This document shows positions 41,977 through 51,885 of a stretch of DNA of 64,000 nucleotides, piece after piece. Position numbers and translations under genes: made by a program. The number at the start of each line of letters is the position of its first letter. Positions within the stretch are counted from its first letter, which is position 1. Under the pieces are notes generated by a model. The model did not search any database. It saw only the letters and a list, made by a program, of their open reading frames with translations, and was not told the DNA's origin. This DNA is from Blastocladiella emersonii ATCC 22665 (taxonomy: Eukaryota; Blastocladiomycota; Blastocladiomycetes; Blastocladiales; Blastocladiaceae): the NCBI GenBank assembly GCA_025594325.1, contig JANHCV010000002.1, positions 2,418,001 through 2,482,000 of the forward strand. The letters are read 5' to 3'.

Positions 41977-42915
41977 CCGCCTACTGGTCAAGGCGGCCGG
42001 CCCCGCGTGCTTCTCGATCGTGCCTCGCCCTCTGTTCTTGCTCACCCGCCCTCCCTTTCTACCTTGTCCTTCATTCCTCGATCGAGATAAATCGCACCCG
42101 TTTTGCTCATATACAACTCTCTCGCTGTTGCGCGCGACAATCCGATCAGGCTGTGAGGAAGTGAGCTGGCCAGGAAGCTAAACGCGGCTCCGCTCGCCCT
42201 TGAATTGATTGGTGAACGAGGTCCGCAATCAGCCGCGGGCAAGGCGATAGGCTGCGAGGCTATCCATTCGTGGGCTACGTCGAAAAGGCATGAAGGGTTT
42301 CGATGAAATGGGGTGGCGTAAGGGAAGGGAAGGTAAGGGCCGCTTCCCCAACCTTGATCGCATCGGACGTCGTTGACGGGTTCAATCATGCGTCGCTCAG
42401 GCAGTCAATTTCCCACCCGTGTGACAAGTTGAAGTGGGCGGCGACCCGCACCAGCCGGCCGGACGCGTTCGAAAGCGGCGACGCGTCGCGAGGACTGTGG
42501 CGCATCGCGATCATGCGAGTGGCGCAGCACTCCATGTTCGCCATGGGTCAGGGAGCCTGCTTTTGCTCGGGACCAGTTTGACGCTGGTGCATGCGGCGGC
42601 ATGCGAGACCGCTCAATCAAGAGCCTTACTCCAACCGGAGACTGGAAACCTGAGTGGGACTAGGTTCGCGTTCGTCCTCACAGCACACTGCTCTCGAGAA
42701 CTCAAGCGATCCTCCGGGGTACGGCGCGGTCGAAACGCGATGAACTCAGTGTGCTGTGATTGGTGCTTACGATGACGAGGAGGGCACGCCACGATCGTGT
42801 CGAGATATATCATGAGGAGCGAGAGGGTACGCGCGCGGAGCAGGTGGAGGAAATCACGACAACGTCAGGGTCAAAGCACACAGCCGACACACTGCCCGAC
42901 ACGCGCGCGCGTCGG
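41977..42915. other. No gene recognised
   Basis: Intergenic region between two convergent genes. It is less GC-rich than neighbours. No coding frame with recognisable features was found. Confidence 0.5.
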
Positions 42916-43900
42916 TTACGCGGGAGCGGCAGCCGCGGGCTCGGGGCAGCGGCGCCAGGCGAGCTGGAACGTCTCGGACGAGGTGCCCGAGTCGGGCGAG
43001 CGGCCGAGCGACGTCGGGCGGCCGGGCCCGCCGTTGACCTCGGACAGCGACGAGATGGCGAACCGGATGGGCCCGCCGCCGCTGCTGCAGGGCGACCAGG
43101 AGAGCGTTGGCAGCTCCTCGCGCACCGAGAAGGGCACGACAGCCGACGGCGACCCGACCGGGCGGAACGTGAAGGCGGCGCTGGGCCCGGCGCCGCCCGT
43201 CGAGACGAGTGCGCGGTGCACGGCCTCGGTGCCCGGCAGGACCTGCGCGCCGCCCGCGAACGTGGCGGCCTGCACGGCGACCTGGTACCCGCGCGGCACG
43301 TCGAGGTCGAAGCCGTAGTCGCACTGCGCGCGCGACATGGCGCCCGGGATGCCCGGCCCGCCGCCCCCACCGCCGCCGCCGAGCACCGTCTGGAAGTTGG
43401 TGAAGACGACCTCGATTAACGACCCGTCGCCCGACGCGATGGCGGCGACCGGGTCGAACACGTTGCTGCCGCCGGTGGGCGGGCCACCGGGGCCACCCGC
43501 ACCGCCGGGACCCCCGGGCGCACCGGGTCCGCCCGGCCCACCTGGACCGCCAGCACCACCGGGACCGCCCGGACCGCCACCGTCACCTAGCGGAGCAAAG
43601 GAGGAGCGAGGGGTGTGAGACACCGTGCCGAAAACGCGCGAGTCGCTGAAACGTACGGGAACATCCCGATCCGGCAAAAGTCAGGCCCGAGAGGCGGATC
43701 GGGCCCGGCGGCGCCGTGATGCCCGCGCGGTTGCCGGCACCCGGGTTCTGGCGCTTGGTGAGCGACGCGTGGCCTTTCGAGGGACGGGCCGCGACCGCCG
43801 ACGCGTGGCCGATGGCGGCGAGGAGCACGAGGGCGAGCGCGGCGAGGACGGGCAGCGCGCCGCGGCGGGGCTTGGTCGTGGTGTCGTTTGAAGAATACAT
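42916..43900 (-). CDS. Secreted collagen-like protein with DUF4360 domain
   Basis: Exons 43900-43657 and 43586-42916 (70-bp intron, GTACGT...CTAG) give 304 residues. A membrane or signal segment VLAALALVLLAAIGHASAVA is followed by a possible KR processing site (SLTKRQNPGAG). The second exon opens with Gly-Gly-Pro/Gly-Pro-Gly triplets (about residues 83-120, collagen-like). The remainder matches DUF4360: IEVVFTNFQTVLG, SRAQCDYGFDLDVPRGYQVA, AVHRALVSTGGAGPSAAF, LSWSPC and the closing FQLAWRRC. DUF4360 proteins are small secreted fungal or bacterial proteins of unknown function. The collagen-like insert suggests a trimerising or wall-associated form (inference). Confidence 0.8.
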
Positions 43901-44448
43901 GGTGTGTGGAGCAGTGTCTCGGTCGCAGGTGGGTGCGAGTGAGGCGCGGTAGCTGGCCAAGCGGAGGGCCGGCGGGCGCGGCCGCTACTTGAGGCGCAAA
44001 GGCCGCCGAAACCTCGCCGCGGGCCTCGGATGCGGCCGGCGGGCGCTGGATTGCTTCGGCACCGGCGAGGGCGGCGTGTCAGACTGCGGTGCCGTCGCGG
44101 TGTCATCGGGGTGACCGCCGAGACGCGTGAGCGCAAACGGGAGCCCCCGCCGGCTGCCGCGTCGGTCTCACGCCGGCGCGGTCTGAGCGTTCATGGCAGG
44201 TGGCGATGCATCAGTCAGTTGCATGGAGTGTCTCGGGAGTGTCCGCCCGCGTGAAAGCGTGAGGAGCAAGCGAGAGAGCGGACGACGCGGAAGCTGAAAC
44301 CGTCTCAGCGCTCGTCACATGATATCGCGACGCGTCTCTCACCCCGCAAAGCTCGAGCGGCCGTGCCGCTGGCTTTGGGGTTGCGGACGCTGGTGATGAC
44401 AAGGAAAACGGCTCTGCTTTACGCTCGGGGCGGGCGGGCCGGCACGAG
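43901..44448. other. Divergent intergenic region, no gene
   Basis: Lies between the minus-strand DUF4360 gene and the plus-strand Pro/Gly-rich gene. It should hold both promoters. No coding frame was found. Confidence 0.5.
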
Positions 44449-44456
44449 TATAAAAG
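44449..44456 (+). promoter_or_regulatory. TATA box of the small Pro/Gly-rich protein gene
   Basis: TATAAAAG lies 88 bp before ATG 44544, in a GC-rich setting. The leader ends in CACCATCACCATG. Confidence 0.75.
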
Positions 44457-44543
44457 CCGGCGCGTTCCCCCTCCTCGCTTGCTCCCACCACCGTCTGCCC
44501 CAAGAACTACGCATCAACCCTCTATCAACGCCACACCATCACC

Positions 44544-45047
44544 ATGTCTGCCGCGTCGGTGGAGAACCAGGCCAAAGCCGACCGCACCGGCCCCGACGCC
44601 AACACCACCAAGCCCAAGGCCGCCGCGGCCGTCCCGCCCGGCGCGCGCGCCGTCTACTACGGCGGCTTCCCGTACCCGATCCCTTTTGGCCGCGCACCTG
44701 CCCGCGGCGGTTCGCGTGGCGGCGTGTACTTTTGGCCGCAGTCCGTCTGGGACATGATGCCGCGCGGTGCGCCGCCCGTCTGGCTCGCCGGCGGTCCCGA
44801 GTTTAACGGCGCCGAGCCGGGCTCGTACGTGGGCGCCGAGTCGGGCGCAAGCGGACCGGAGCACCGCGGCAGCAACGGCACCGAGCCCGCCGCCGCCCAT
44901 GGTCGCGTACGACCGCCCGCCGTGCTGGAACTGCAGCGCGCCCGCCGGCCTCGTCTTCGCTGGCCGCCGCCGCCCATGTACAACTACGGTCCGTGCGGCC
45001 CCGGCGGCTCGTGCGGCCAGGGCGGCTTCTTCCCCACTTGGTGCTGA
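44544..45047 (+). CDS. Small Pro/Gly-rich protein, no known family
   Basis: One exon of 167 residues from ATG 44544. It starts Lys/Ala-rich (MSAASVENQAKADRTGPDAN), then AVYYGGFPYPIPFGRAP, a Gly/Arg stretch, and ends PPPMYNYGPCGPGGSCGQGG plus FFPTWC. There is no signal peptide or TM helix. Around 44888-44960 the frame becomes Arg-rich, while the +2 frame there reads PPPPMVAYDRPPCWNCSAPA, similar to the end of the protein. The real product may therefore involve frame changes or a sequence error. The TATA box supports transcription. Confidence 0.55.
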   Translation: MSAASVENQAKADRTGPDANTTKPKAAAAVPPGARAVYYGGFPYPIPFGRAPARGGSRGGVYFWPQSVWDMMPRGAPPVWLAGGPEFNGAEPGSYVGAESGASGPEHRGSNGTEPAAAHGRVRPPAVLELQRARRPRLRWPPPPMYNYGPCGPGGSCGQGGFFPTWC

Positions 45048-45501
45048 GGGCGGCAGCGATGGTGCCGCCCTGGCGCCAGCAGAGCAGATCTGAGCATGTT
45101 GTTGTTGATGTCAAACCTGATCATTCCTTCCCGTATCCCTCACGTCATTGGTCTCCTCGTTTTGATGCACGACCTGTATTTTCTCTGTGTGTTTCCGTGT
45201 CTGAGCAACAGTTCGTCAGCAGCGACTTGGCCCTGATCCTCACCGCCGCCATTGCCATCACGCGTTTGGCGGTCTGGCGGCGTGCGCACGGCAGGGCATC
45301 GAGGAGGTCGCCACGTCGTTCAACGTGGCCTCGCTCATCGCACACGCCGCCGTCCTGGGCGCGCTCTGCGACATGATCCCCAACGCGCAGTCGGGCAACG
45401 ATCATGGCTCACCTGGCGTCGGCGGACCCGAACAACGACAAACCCCACTCTACATTTCCTCAAACTCTAGCGAATCCCACAGGGATCGCGCTTCCGCGCT
45501 C
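45048..45501. other. Intergenic with an unassigned protein-like stretch
   Basis: Across 45225-45420, two plus-strand frames give SDLALILTAAIAIT and then IEEVATSFNVASLIAHAAVL followed by GALCDMIPNAQSG, which look like real protein split by a frameshift. No family is recognised and there is no start. It is possibly a gene remnant. Confidence 0.35.
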
Positions 45502-48500
45502 CTACTCGACTCGGGGCCCGCTTTTGAGGATCCCGTCCACGGCGCGCTCCCATCCCATGGTCGCCTGCGACATGTCCACGGCGGGGTCGAGCGTGACGGA
45601 CACGAGGAGCTCGGACGGGTACGCGCTAATGCGCGCCGCGTCCACTACTCCCGCGGCTGAGGCTGACGCGGCGTGGCCGCTCGCGGCGTATGGCGCCGAC
45701 TCGTGGCGGGACTCGCCGCCGCCGCCGTGGCTGAGATGGTGGTGGTAGACCGGCGGCCGGCGCGGCTGCTCGATGAGCGAGGAGGGTACCGGCTGCTTCT
45801 GCTGCTGCGACCGCGACAACGACGTCGGGAGCTCGAACCGGATCAGCGCCTGGATGCTGCCCCACTCGATGATCTTGGACTCGAGCCACCGCAGGTTGAC
45901 GGGCTTGGACACGAAATCGTTGCACCCGGCGTTGATGGCGTTCCTGCGGTCCTCGGTGCTGCTCGAGGCCGTGAGCGCGACCACGATGCACCGGAACAGC
46001 GCCGACGACGACGATCCGCTCGCCGTGGGCTGCTGCTGCACCGACGCGCCGGGCGTGGCGAGCGCGAGGGCCGAAGATGACGCGGCCGCCGGCGTGGAGG
46101 GTACCCGCGGCGACACGGCGGGCGAGGCGGGCTGGGACGCGGCGAGCGCCGTGGACGAGCTGCGGCCGAGGAGCAGGTCGCCCGGCCCGCTCCAGCGGCT
46201 CTGGCGGAGCTGGCTGTCGGTGAAGTTGGCGGGCCCGCTCGACGTGCGCGCGCGCGTGCGCTCCTTGGGGACGACGTCAGCGTGCGCGAGCAGGGCGTCG
46301 ACGCCGCGCGCGAACATGGGTTTCTTCGAGTCCTCGTTGATCCTGGCGCTTGGGGCGGGCAGCGGACCGTTGGTCGCGCTCTGGTTCCACTCACCGAGGA
46401 CGCGTGGCGTGGGATCGGGATCGGCAGCGACCGCAACCGCGCCGAGCGACCCCGCAAACACGGCCGACGGCGAGGGCACGGCCGGCGATGAGGGCACGGC
46501 CGACGGCGAGGGCGGGTCGACCGTGATCAGCTGTTGGTGGACAGTCGGCCCGCGTGCGTGTACGGCAGGCCAGCAATCCTCAATAGCGCGCATCCGCCGC
46601 GTGGCCTCGAGCCCGTCGAGGACGGGCAGCTGCAGGTCCATGAGGACGAGGTGGAACTCGGTGCCGGACCCAGGCGGCGCGGCCGCGAACTTGCGCACGG
46701 CCTCGGCGCCGTCGCGCGCGCACGCGTACGTGATGCCGCGGCTGCTGAGGAACGAAGTCAGGATCCGCAGGTTGATCGGGTTGTCCTCGACCAGCAGCAC
46801 GCGGATCTTGGGGATCACGCGCTGCTGCGAGCGGAGCGGCGGGAAGTGGCTCGCCGGCGGCGGGTGCGGGCGGGGGACCGACGTGAGCTCCGACGCCGCC
46901 GCGCGCGACGCGTCGTTGGTGAGCGGGAACTGGTCGGCGGCAGGCCCGCTGCGCACCGTCGACGGCGGCGTGCCCGTCGTCATGGCGCAGTCCGAGTCGC
47001 TGGTGGCCGTGGCCGCGTCGGGGTCCGACGGCGGCCGCTCGTACGGGCGGCGGCTCGGCGTCGGCAGGTCGACGTCGCGCACGGGTGGTGCAGCGCAGAG
47101 CTCCGACGCGAGGGGACCGCGCGGCGGAGCGGCCGCGGAGACGAGCGCGAGTCCCGGCGGCATGATCGGCGCCGGCGAGTGCCGTGGCTCCTGGATAGGC
47201 TCGGCGACGACGATGGACGGGAGCGGCGTGTCTACCGCTGCCGGCGCCGCCGCCATCTTGGGCGCGGGAGCAGCGACGCCCGCCCGCTCGACCACGGGCG
47301 GCGGGCCGAACGGCGATCCGCTGGGCGCAATCTCGAGCGTAGGCGTGGGCGGGACGCTCATCCAGCTAGCGAGCGCGGCGGCCGAGAGCTCGAGGTCGGA
47401 CCCGGTGCGGTCGCTGCCGGCGTCGCCTTCGTCCTCGTCGTCCTCGTCCATGGCGTCCAGCACCTGCTCGCGCAGGTCCGACAAGTACGCGAGGGCCTTG
47501 GGCACGGGCGACTGGCGGCGGCCGACCATGACGGTGAGCACGAACCCGGCCGCGTGCAGCGCCGCGAGGGTGACGGGCGACGGCGCGGGGGGTGCTGGAG
47601 CGGATCCGCGGACGGCGGGCGAGGCCGGAGCCGCAGCGGTGTATGGCGACGGCTGGCCGGCGAGCGCGGCGAGGAAGTCGACGGCGTCGTCGGGTGTCTC
47701 GAGGACGGCGAGGACGCCGACGGTCGTGCTGGTAGCCTGGCCCGCGGTCGGGGTCAGGGGGACCGGCGCCGCCGCCGTGAGCCGGTCGCCGTGGACGGCC
47801 ACGAGCTCGGCGAGCGCGGCGAGCCCCGCCTCGGGCCGCGGCACGTCGAGTATGAGCAGGTTCGGGAGCACCTCGACGCGCAGCGAGCGTAAATGGCAGA
47901 ACGGGATCGCACCCCACGGCGTGTTCCACTCCATGAGCTCGCTCGGCGCGGTGCTCGCGTGGGTGCCCGTCCCGCGCGCGGCCGCGGGGACGCTGGTTGT
48001 CGTTGAGGCCGGCACGGCGCGCCGCGTCACGGTGCGCAGGCACCCGCGTGCGTTCTTGGACTCGGACGGCGTCGTGGACCTGGCGGGATCCGGGATGGCG
48101 GCAGTCGTCGCGGCCGCCCTGTTGTCGCCGTCGCGGTCCCCACGCACCTCGGTGGCGAAGTACCCGAGCAGCTCGCAGTTGCCCGCGCCGCCGTGCATGA
48201 GCCAGAAGCACAGCCGCACGAGCGACTCGCGCTCGTCGTCGTCGGACGTGGATGCCGCGTCGGGGTCCATGCCGCTGCCGGTACCTGCGCCGGGGATCGA
48301 CAGGTGGTCAGAGGCTGGACCAGATGTCTCGGGCGCGGCAGCCGGGACGCGGTACGGCGACAGGTGAAGAGGCACGCCAGTGAGGCTGGGCGGCGGGCGG
48401 ACGGTGGTGACGGGGAGACGAATATCGGCGACGAGTCCCGCGGCGTGGTCGAGGTGCACGACCTCGAGCTCGCACCCGAGGTGGCGGAGGCGCTGCTCGA

Positions 48501-49695
48501 AGCGGGTCCACTGGGCGGCGGCCGCCGCGATGTTCGCGGCTTCCGTGGCCGTCAACAGGTCGCCGTCACGCTGGCCGGGGTGCATGAGCTGCAGCGACAG
48601 GGACGCGTGCGGCTCGTTGCCGTTGCCGTGCATGACGTGCAGCACGGCGGACATGGAGGTGCCGCCGCCGCTGGGCCGACCGCACACGAGCGCGTCGACG
48701 GCGCACCTGAACACGGCCATGAGCAGCTGGCTCAGGAACACCTGGTCGGCGACGACCCACGCCGCCGGGTCGGCGCACACGACGCGGAACGAGATGTGGT
48801 TGCGGAACGCGAGCAGGTGAACCTGAGACGGGTGTTAGCAGAGCGCATGTGAGCCGATTGAGAGCGAGAGGCAGCGTACCATGTCAGTCACGGCCCAGAA
48901 GAGGTTGCACATGTCAAACTCGATGTCGCGGTCAGACCCGCGCGTCGACGAGCGGCGGATCGCGGGCGGTGGCAGGCCCGAGTTGCCCGCGGACGCGGAC
49001 GCGGGCTGGCGGCGGCTCTCGTGGAGGAGGCGCGACGCGTCGGTGGCGGCGGACGCGGTGCGGATGACCATGGAGCACAGGTGGATGCCGAGCAGGACGG
49101 ACCCGCGCAGGAGCTCGGACGCAGCCTCGACGGCCGGGTGGCCGACGCTGGCGCGGTCGAGCTGCGCGAGGAACTTGCTGGCGTGCATCATGAACACGGT
49201 GGCGGCCGACGCGGCGAGCGGGCCGAGGCGCGGCTCGGCCAGGATCACGGCGCCATCACGCGCTGACCGCGCTGCCGCCGGTGTGGCGAAAGCGCCGCGG
49301 CGCGACAGCGGCGAGGTGCGGCGCAGCCAGGTGGCCGCATCCGACGACTTGGAGCGCATCGACTCGAGCCCGCCGCCGACGACGGGCGCGAACGATGCCG
49401 CGGCGGGTGGAGGAGAGACAATGGCAGCGCCGACCGCGTTGGTGTGTGACGGCGGCGTGGGGCTCGGCGACGCGTCGAGCAGGACGCGGGACGGCGCCAT
49501 GGCCCGCGCCGAGGGCGGGTGAGGCGCGGCAGCGGAAGGCGCATCGGCGGCAGCGATGCCCGACGACGAAGGCGTGGGAGCAGCGGCCCACGGGTGGATG
49601 CCGGCGGCCGACGCGCGCGTGGCGAGTGCGGGCGGGCGGCGGCGGTGGTCCGTGGACGGGCGCGGCGCGTTGCGGAGTTCGCCCGGGAGCGACAT
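45502..49695 (-). CDS. SSK1: Ssk1/Mcs4-type response regulator of the stress MAPK pathway
   Basis: Exons 49695-48880 and 48822-45502 (57-bp intron with GCTAAC) give 1,378 residues. The receiver domain lies near the C-terminus: IRVLLVEDNPINLRIL, MDLQLPVLDG with phospho-acceptor Asp1001, then about 190 low-complexity residues, then IVVALTASSSTEDRRNAINA, GCNDFVSKPVNLRWL with Lys1245, and IIEWGSIQALIRF. These are the Ssk1 signatures, and the split receiver resembles the family. The N-terminal half (FDMCNLFWAVTDM, AWVVADQVFLSQLLMAVF) resembles histidine-kinase HATPase N-box sequence but is degenerate. In yeasts, unphosphorylated Ssk1 activates the Ssk2/22 MAPKKK of the HOG pathway after phosphorelay from Sln1-Ypd1. 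No phosphorelay partner is in the window. Confidence 0.9.
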
Positions 49696-50943
49696 GGTGG
49701 ACGGTGGGAGATGGCAGGAGGGTGGGTGACGCGCGCAATGGATCAAGATGGAGCAAGGAGGGCGGGCTGAGCGACGTGGGCAATCGGATGCGGGATCGCG
49801 TTCACGGCGTGACGCTGTGAGGTTGGTGCGCGGGTGTGATGGCGATTGTGATGACGGCGGGTGGGGCGGGGATCGAGCAAGATACCGGCGGCGACGGGAG
49901 GGAGAAAGCGTGGTCGAGAGCGCACGGCCGCGCGAGTGGGCGGGGCCGGGCCACAATCGGCGGCGACAAGCTGGTCCATGGTGCGCGGTCCGCTGCCTCC
50001 CGTTTTGGTGCACTGCGGAAGGGGGGGGGGGGTGGGAACGGTGGTGGGAGGCGGCACGCGCGCGCTGCGTGTCGCGCGGAGCAACAGCACCGGATTGCGA
50101 CGAGTTGATCCGTTCTGCCCTTCCGCTGTGGGCAGCGTCAGAAAACGGGCCTCGACGCGCTGTGGAGGCGGGAGACGGACCGCGACCATTGGCGGCGGGC
50201 GAGCGTGATCCAGGGCGGATGTTCGTGGCACGGTGGCGCAGCGCGTCCCGACGAGTCAGTTTCGCCAAGGGAACTTGGTTCCGCGGCGTCCGAGTCGTCC
50301 CCCGCTCGCTCCTTGTCGCTTCCACTGCAACGTCGCTTCACATAGAGCGCACCGGTACCCCGCTCGCTTGTTGCTGGGTAAACGTTGTAGTTCCCGCCCA
50401 GACGGCGAGCGGCCTCGGCCGACAGTCGGAGTGCACTCGGTCGCCGCGAGCCTCGAGCCACTCAACGTCGGCCGTCACTGTTCGAAAGGTTCACATCTTC
50501 CAGGTGCGGGTCAATTAATTAACTGGGCGGGATCTCCTGCTGGCCGGCCGCAGCTGAGAACCCGACTTTGAGCGCGGGCGATTCACCTGCAAGTTCGCCG
50601 AGTCCGCTCGCCTCACACAAATGGCCGTCAAGTACCTTTGCAGCACAGCTGTGAACCGGGTCCAACACACAGCGTGCGAGCAATGGTCCAGGTTGGGCAG
50701 ACAAGGGCCGGCCCGAGGGACTCTGACGTGAGCAGCGTGGTGTCTGCCCTTGCTCGCGACGGACCGACCGACCAGCCGCGAGGGGAGAACAATGCGATGC
50801 GCTAAGTCGATTGAGCTCCACGACACTCTCGCCAAACGTGCGTGGGACACGAGAGCACCGTGTACGAGCGACAGCAGGTTTCAAAACGCAGATCAAGTGT
50901 ATCACAAAACTTCAGCGAACCACCACGCCGCCTTCTCTCTCTA
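49696..50943. other. Promoter-side intergenic region, no gene
   Basis: Upstream DNA of the SSK1-type gene and the 3' side of the four-helix protein gene. It contains a run of ten or more G near 50022-50032. Open frames are compositional. Confidence 0.5.
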
Positions 50944-51576
50944 CTACTGCACCTTCTTGGCCGTACCGTTCGGCACCGCGGGCGCACCACGCTTGCTCGC
51001 CGCGATCGGCACCTTCTGGCGGCCATCCCGGCCAATCCCCGACGCGAACCGCGCGGCGGCGCCGAGGAACACGACGACGCCGAGCGCGGTGGCCGCCCAC
51101 GTGGCGAGGTGGACGTAGGCGAGGGCGTCGGGGACGTCGACCTTGGCGGGGACGGCCCCGACGCCGAACGCGGACGCGATGAGGGCGACCCACGCGTTCT
51201 GGACCATGTCGAGGACGCCCGCGACGAGCGGGACGAGCGGCGCCCAGTCGGCGATCCCCTGCTTGGCGGTACCGAAGGGGTCGAGGGTCCCCGAGATCGC
51301 GAGGGCCGCGATCCCGGCCATGACGGGCGACTGGAGCACCGCGAGCAGGGCGGCGTGCCGTGCGAGCGCCGCGGCGTCGGGCGCGTCGGCGATGAGCGCG
51401 GCGAACTCGTCGGGGGTGCTGGCGAAGGTGCGGGTCGGGAAGTCGAACGTGGACCCGAGCGTCACGGTCTGGTGGTACCGCAGGACCGGCGACGACGCCA
51501 GGTACACGGTCGTGAGCACCAGGAACGCGGTCCACGAGCGGTGGCGCGCGATCGACCGGGCGAGCGAGGACGTCAT
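50944..51576 (-). CDS. Four-helix membrane protein, unknown family
   Basis: ATG 51576; 210 residues, no intron. Hydrophobic segments: WTAFLVLTTVYLASSPV (about 19-35), LLAVLQSPVMAGIAALAISG (about 78-98), WAPLVPLVAGVLDMVQNAWV (about 110-137, running on to ALIASAF) and LATWAATALGVVVFLGAAAR (about 156-176). The loop after TM1 (TFDFPTRTFASTPDEF) is probably lumenal or extracellular, and the C-terminal tail is Lys/Arg-rich (KVPIAASKRG...GTAKKVQ). I do not recognise the family. A dibasic tail could be an ER-retention signal (KKVQ is not a strict KKxx match to the classic retrieval motif position, so this is weak). Confidence 0.65.
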   Translation of the reverse strand: MTSSLARSIARHRSWTAFLVLTTVYLASSPVLRYHQTVTLGSTFDFPTRTFASTPDEFAALIADAPDAAALARHAALLAVLQSPVMAGIAALAISGTLDPFGTAKQGIADWAPLVPLVAGVLDMVQNAWVALIASAFGVGAVPAKVDVPDALAYVHLATWAATALGVVVFLGAAARFASGIGRDGRQKVPIAASKRGAPAVPNGTAKKVQ

Positions 51577-51885
51577 GCTACAGTTGGCGGGGCGGCGTCA
51601 GGGTCGGGGTCGGGCGGCTCCTCGGGTTGCTGGGGTGCAGGTGCGAGCAGTACATGGCAGCTACGTGTATCTTCTTCTTCTCTTCTGTTCAGTGAGGGGA
51701 GCGGCGGCCTTCCTGCGCGGTCGGTCGCCGCTTTTGTTCGCGGCCGCTCTCTCGGCGTGGACGCCACGGCACGCGCCGCTCTCCGACGCGTGGGAAACGC
51801 GGCCCACGCGGCCAATCCGAATACTCCCGCCACTATTCCGATACCCTTCCACGTTGCACGAATCACGGCATACATCACAATATTA

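Noticed and set aside
45773-48367. 864-residue plus-strand open frame
   Set aside because: Antisense to the receiver-domain gene, which has clear Ssk1 signatures.
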